NCBI GenBank assembly: GCA_019239895.1
Contig: JAFAZH010000022.1
Location: forward strand, 1 to 64,000
Direction of reading: 5' to 3'
Length of the DNA: 64,000 nt
Origin: Abditibacteriaceae bacterium
GTDB taxonomy: Bacteria; Armatimonadota; Abditibacteriia; Abditibacteriales; Abditibacteriaceae
The notes under the pieces were generated by a model, which ran no database searches, was not told the DNA's origin, and saw only the letters and a list, made by a program, of their open reading frames with translations. This document shows, piece by piece, positions 61,556 to 64,000 of this stretch (position 1 is the stretch's first letter; the number at the start of each line of letters is the position of its first letter). Position numbers and translations under genes: made by a program.

Positions 61556-62806
61556 TTAAGCTTTCGTTACAAAAAATGGTTGATGCCAGTTGCTCCAGGC
61601 TGACCATACACCCAGGTTATTCTGTTGGCGGACGCGGCAGAAATACATAGGCCCCGCCGCTAAAGAATTCTGGCCTTCTTGAAGGTCAACAAAAGTGCCA
61701 GTTACGGAGGTGACTGCTACCCTGCTCTGCGCAGGCTCGATCTGATGCGATTTCCAGACAACGTGTTGTCCCTGAGAGTCTGCTGCAATCTCGACTTCCC
61801 ACTTGCCACCATTTGTGATGGGAGTTTTTATGAGAGTAGGATTGACCGTAGCGGTCAATGGGCCAATGGGCCGGGTGCTGACGACAAAATCATCATACCA
61901 GCGGTATTGATCTACTGGCGAACCTTCGTTCCAGTAGGCTTCTAAGAAAATCGCGTTGATGGTGTGCTCTGTATAGGTGCCCCGCAAGTCGAGGTTCTTG
62001 CGTTCAGTATCTAAGACACCATCTATCCATAACGCTGCATAACCATCCTGTTTACCAGGAGTATTAAGCTTTAACCGAGACTCAACGCAAACCCAACGCC
62101 CGGACTCCTCTGTTGAATGGATCGGGAACTTCCCCGCCGGGCTATTGCCGAGCCATTTAAAGTGGGCGAAGTCGTTATAACCAGTGGTGACAACTTGACC
62201 ATCTTGCACAGCGCGCACCGGATCAAGCGTTAGGTTCGGGCCATGTGACCACACATGCGAAATAAAAGCTTGCGTCCAACGCTCCGAAGTCATGCCAGTG
62301 GCCCGGCTCATCTTGGCCGGGCTACCGACCCAGCCCTTCTGATGCTTCACATAAATGCGCCAGTAGATGTCCTCGAACTTCTCACCGGGGCGGATAGGGT
62401 GCCCAATGGGACTATCGCCAAAAACCAATTTACGATTGCCAACGCCCTGTTTACCCTTGGGGTAGAAACACTCCATTGATTGGCCCGTGCCGCCTAAGGC
62501 TTCAACCTGCGAGCGTTTGGCATCGGGTGAACCGACTTTCGGCTCTAAGTATTTCGCCTGCACCGCGTCTGGCCCGTCGAAGTTGTCATACCAGATAACT
62601 GCCGGATTATTGATATGCGGTTGAACCGGGGCTAAGACGATGCTTTCAATGCGTGGAGTTTCCGCAGGAACTGCGTTAGCGAGCGCAATTGTGTCAGCAC
62701 TTGCACGGTGGCTCGCCGGGCACAAGCCTGCTATCAACGCCACCATAAAACTCAGCGTGAACGAGAGAAAAGCCGATTTTAGATGCAGCCTTTTGGTGTT
62801 TGGCAT
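61556..62806 (-). CDS. Polysaccharide lyase-like secreted protein
   Basis: A 416-residue protein with a signal peptide (SAFLSFTLSFMVALIAGLCP to about ASA-D) and a jelly-roll-like domain. IWYDNFDGPDAVQAKYLEP starts it, then DIYWRIYVKHQKGW, SGRWVCVESRLKLNTPGKQD, YAALWIDGVLDTERKNLDLR and YWNEGSPVDQYRWYDDFVVS. This order of strands is like alginate/glucuronan lyases of the PL14/PL20 type, but I cannot fix the family. A fibronectin-like C-terminal ~90 residues (HVVWKSHQIEPAQSRV to the end) follows. The start is ATG 62806, 17 bp behind the Gfo/Idh/MocA stop; the longer frame to 62851 overlaps that gene. It is in an operon with the esterase. Confidence 0.65.
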   Translation of the reverse strand: MPNTKRLHLKSAFLSFTLSFMVALIAGLCPASHRASADTIALANAVPAETPRIESIVLAPVQPHINNPAVIWYDNFDGPDAVQAKYLEPKVGSPDAKRSQVEALGGTGQSMECFYPKGKQGVGNRKLVFGDSPIGHPIRPGEKFEDIYWRIYVKHQKGWVGSPAKMSRATGMTSERWTQAFISHVWSHGPNLTLDPVRAVQDGQVVTTGYNDFAHFKWLGNSPAGKFPIHSTEESGRWVCVESRLKLNTPGKQDGYAALWIDGVLDTERKNLDLRGTYTEHTINAIFLEAYWNEGSPVDQYRWYDDFVVSTRPIGPLTATVNPTLIKTPITNGGKWEVEIAADSQGQHVVWKSHQIEPAQSRVAVTSVTGTFVDLQEGQNSLAAGPMYFCRVRQQNNLGVWSAWSNWHQPFFVTKA

Positions 62807-62822
62807 GTCTGATGGGCAACCA

Positions 62823-64000
62823 CTAAACTTGGGGATACTGCCACGGCCCACGATAGGGGCGGCTCAGTAATTTATTGGCGGCGGGATCATTAACAATCAA
62901 CTCTTTTTCCCCATCCCATTGCACGCTACGCCCCAGCTTATAAGACAGCATTCCCAAGAGGGCCATGCTGGTGGAGCGATGGCCAATTTCAATATCGCAC
63001 ATAGGCGGTTTATTGTCTTTGATGCTTTGCAGGAAATCTGTCCATAGCTCGCGGATGTTTTGCTGGTCAGGATTATTTAGCTTTGCATCTTCGTGCTGGA
63101 CTGGCTTGTTCTTATCGGCAGGATAAAATGTCCAGCCATCCAACCAGCCCATATGGAAGGTGCCCTCGGTGCCGTAAAAATAAGCGCCAATATTCGTTTT
63201 CTCGGCTTCATTGCCCGCATAGAGGCGATGTTCCCAGGTCGCGGTAAAAGACTCAAATTCAAAAGTAGCAACCTGCGTGTCCGGCGCATCCGTGCTATCT
63301 TTTTTGATAAAGCGCCCACCGGTGGAATAAACGTTGCGCGGATATTTTTCATCCGTCCACCAGAGAATCTGATCGAGCCAGTGAATGCCCCAGTCACCTA
63401 ATTGCCCATTGGCATAATCAAGGAAGAGACGGAAGCCTTTGGGGTGAATGGCGCGGTTATAATGGCGCAACGGTGCCGGGCCACACCACATATCCCAATC
63501 TAAGCCCTGGGGCGGGTCGGACTCTGGCGAAGGGCGACCGGGGCCACCGGGATAATGCACAAAGGCGCGCACCATGCCAATCTTGCCCGCTTTGCCCGAC
63601 TTCAAGAATTCCATCCCAGAGCGGTTATGGGGTGAAGCACGACGATGCGTCCCCACCTGCACAATGCGATTGTTAGCACGCGCCGCCTTGACCATTGCTC
63701 GTCCTTCGTTGAGCGTGTGGCTAATCGGCTTTTCCACATAGACATGCGCGCCGGATTTAACCGCCGCAATCATTGCCAACGCGTGCCAGTGATCGGGCGT
63801 GGCTACAATCACAATTTCCGGTTTCTCTTTGTCGAGTAACTCACGGTAGTCTTTATATTTGTTGGGCTTGTCACCCGACAGTTTCTCAACTTCAGCCGCC
63901 GCCGGGTTTAGCTGGTTATCATCCACATCACACAGCGCCACCACTTTGCTCTGCCCTGCCTCCATCGCAGTGCGCAGAATGTTCATGCCCCACCAACCAC
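62823..64000 (-). CDS. Gfo/Idh/MocA oxidoreductase, cut by the right window edge
   Basis: This is the C-terminal ~390 residues of a sugar oxidoreductase. VVALCDVDDNQLNPAAAEVE, ATPDHWHALAMIAAVKSGAH, EKPISHTLNEGRAM (EKP motif), QVGTHRRASPHNRSGMEFLK and the C-terminal block DYANGQLGDWGIHWLDQILW are all present. The reading frame continues past base 64000 in the same phase (…GWWG before MNIL), so the beginning, with the glycine-rich NAD motif and a probable Tat leader, lies outside. It leads an operon with the lyase-like and esterase genes. Its longer form and the TxRRASPHN segment set it apart from the paralogue at 50807-52123. Confidence 0.93.
   Translation of the reverse strand, partial: GWWGMNILRTAMEAGQSKVVALCDVDDNQLNPAAAEVEKLSGDKPNKYKDYRELLDKEKPEIVIVATPDHWHALAMIAAVKSGAHVYVEKPISHTLNEGRAMVKAARANNRIVQVGTHRRASPHNRSGMEFLKSGKAGKIGMVRAFVHYPGGPGRPSPESDPPQGLDWDMWCGPAPLRHYNRAIHPKGFRLFLDYANGQLGDWGIHWLDQILWWTDEKYPRNVYSTGGRFIKKDSTDAPDTQVATFEFESFTATWEHRLYAGNEAEKTNIGAYFYGTEGTFHMGWLDGWTFYPADKNKPVQHEDAKLNNPDQQNIRELWTDFLQSIKDNKPPMCDIEIGHRSTSMALLGMLSYKLGRSVQWDGEKELIVNDPAANKLLSRPYRGPWQYPQV

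Noticed and set aside
1..64000. tRNA or rRNA genes
   Set aside because: I looked for T-loop sequences and conserved rRNA blocks on both strands and found none that fold convincingly; a tRNAscan run would settle this.

Overview
The window comes from a diderm (Gram-negative-type) bacterium of moderate G+C content. The evidence is a TolC/HlyD/MacB efflux set, three secretin-type outer-membrane proteins, an LpxL-like acyltransferase, a Tol-dependent style of exported proteins with clear signal peptides, a lipobox protein and two Tat-type leaders. The mixture of Gfo/Idh/MocA oxidoreductases, TIM-barrel isomerases, heparinase/alginate-lyase-like enzymes and many short inverted repeats between genes resembles Armatimonadota/Abditibacteriota or related soil phyla. 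That placement is inference: the window holds no rRNA, tRNA or other phylogenetic marker I could recognise.

Layout. 1-0.9 kb: the 3' tail of an insertion-sequence transposase abuts a visibly A+T-rich gene for a HEPN-like protein whose end it appears to have overwritten. 0.9-6.8 kb: a minus-strand run of response regulator, histidine kinase and Pnkp, the kinase-phosphatase-ligase of bacterial RNA repair. 7-16 kb: a minus-strand efflux operon (marR, tolC, hlyD, a Gly-rich secreted protein, macB-type ATPase, macB-type permease). A four-helix-bundle gene with its own inverted repeats sits between ATPase and permease, and a second Gly-rich secreted protein lies just upstream. 16.5-20 kb: a B12-type radical SAM enzyme and two paralogous membrane proteins. 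19.9-21.3 kb: Hen1, the RNA 2'-O-methyltransferase partner of Pnkp. 21.5-27.4 kb: a double M16 peptidase, a small outer-membrane protein, a REC-GGDEF regulator and an endonuclease III homologue. 27.5-33 kb: a polysaccharide lyase-like protein and a three-gene membrane-lipid group (DUF374 acyltransferase, cyclopropane synthase, LpxL-like). 33-37 kb: a complete SiaABCD-like signalling module. 37-39 kb: a lone SF2 helicase. 39-44.5 kb: three tandem secretins. 44.7-50.7 kb: dehydrogenases, a pentulose kinase and a membrane-linked dual-specificity phosphatase. 50.8-64 kb: carbohydrate-related genes (Gfo/Idh/MocA, TIM-barrel isomerase, prolyl oligopeptidase, deacetylase-like, lipoprotein glycosidase-like, esterase, lyase-like), cut off at the right edge inside another Gfo/Idh/MocA gene.

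The most notable points are the following. Both halves of the Pnkp/Hen1 RNA-repair system are present with all checked catalytic residues, but they are about 16 kb apart, and pnkp sits directly behind a two-component system. A HEPN-type (possible RNase) gene of foreign composition, broken by an IS, lies next to pnkp. A four-helix-bundle cassette has split an ABC-transporter operon. A complete Sia-type c-di-GMP module has its inhibition site intact. Three secretins occur without any pilus or secretion-system genes. Numerous perfect inverted repeats of 15-30 bp sit almost exclusively between genes.
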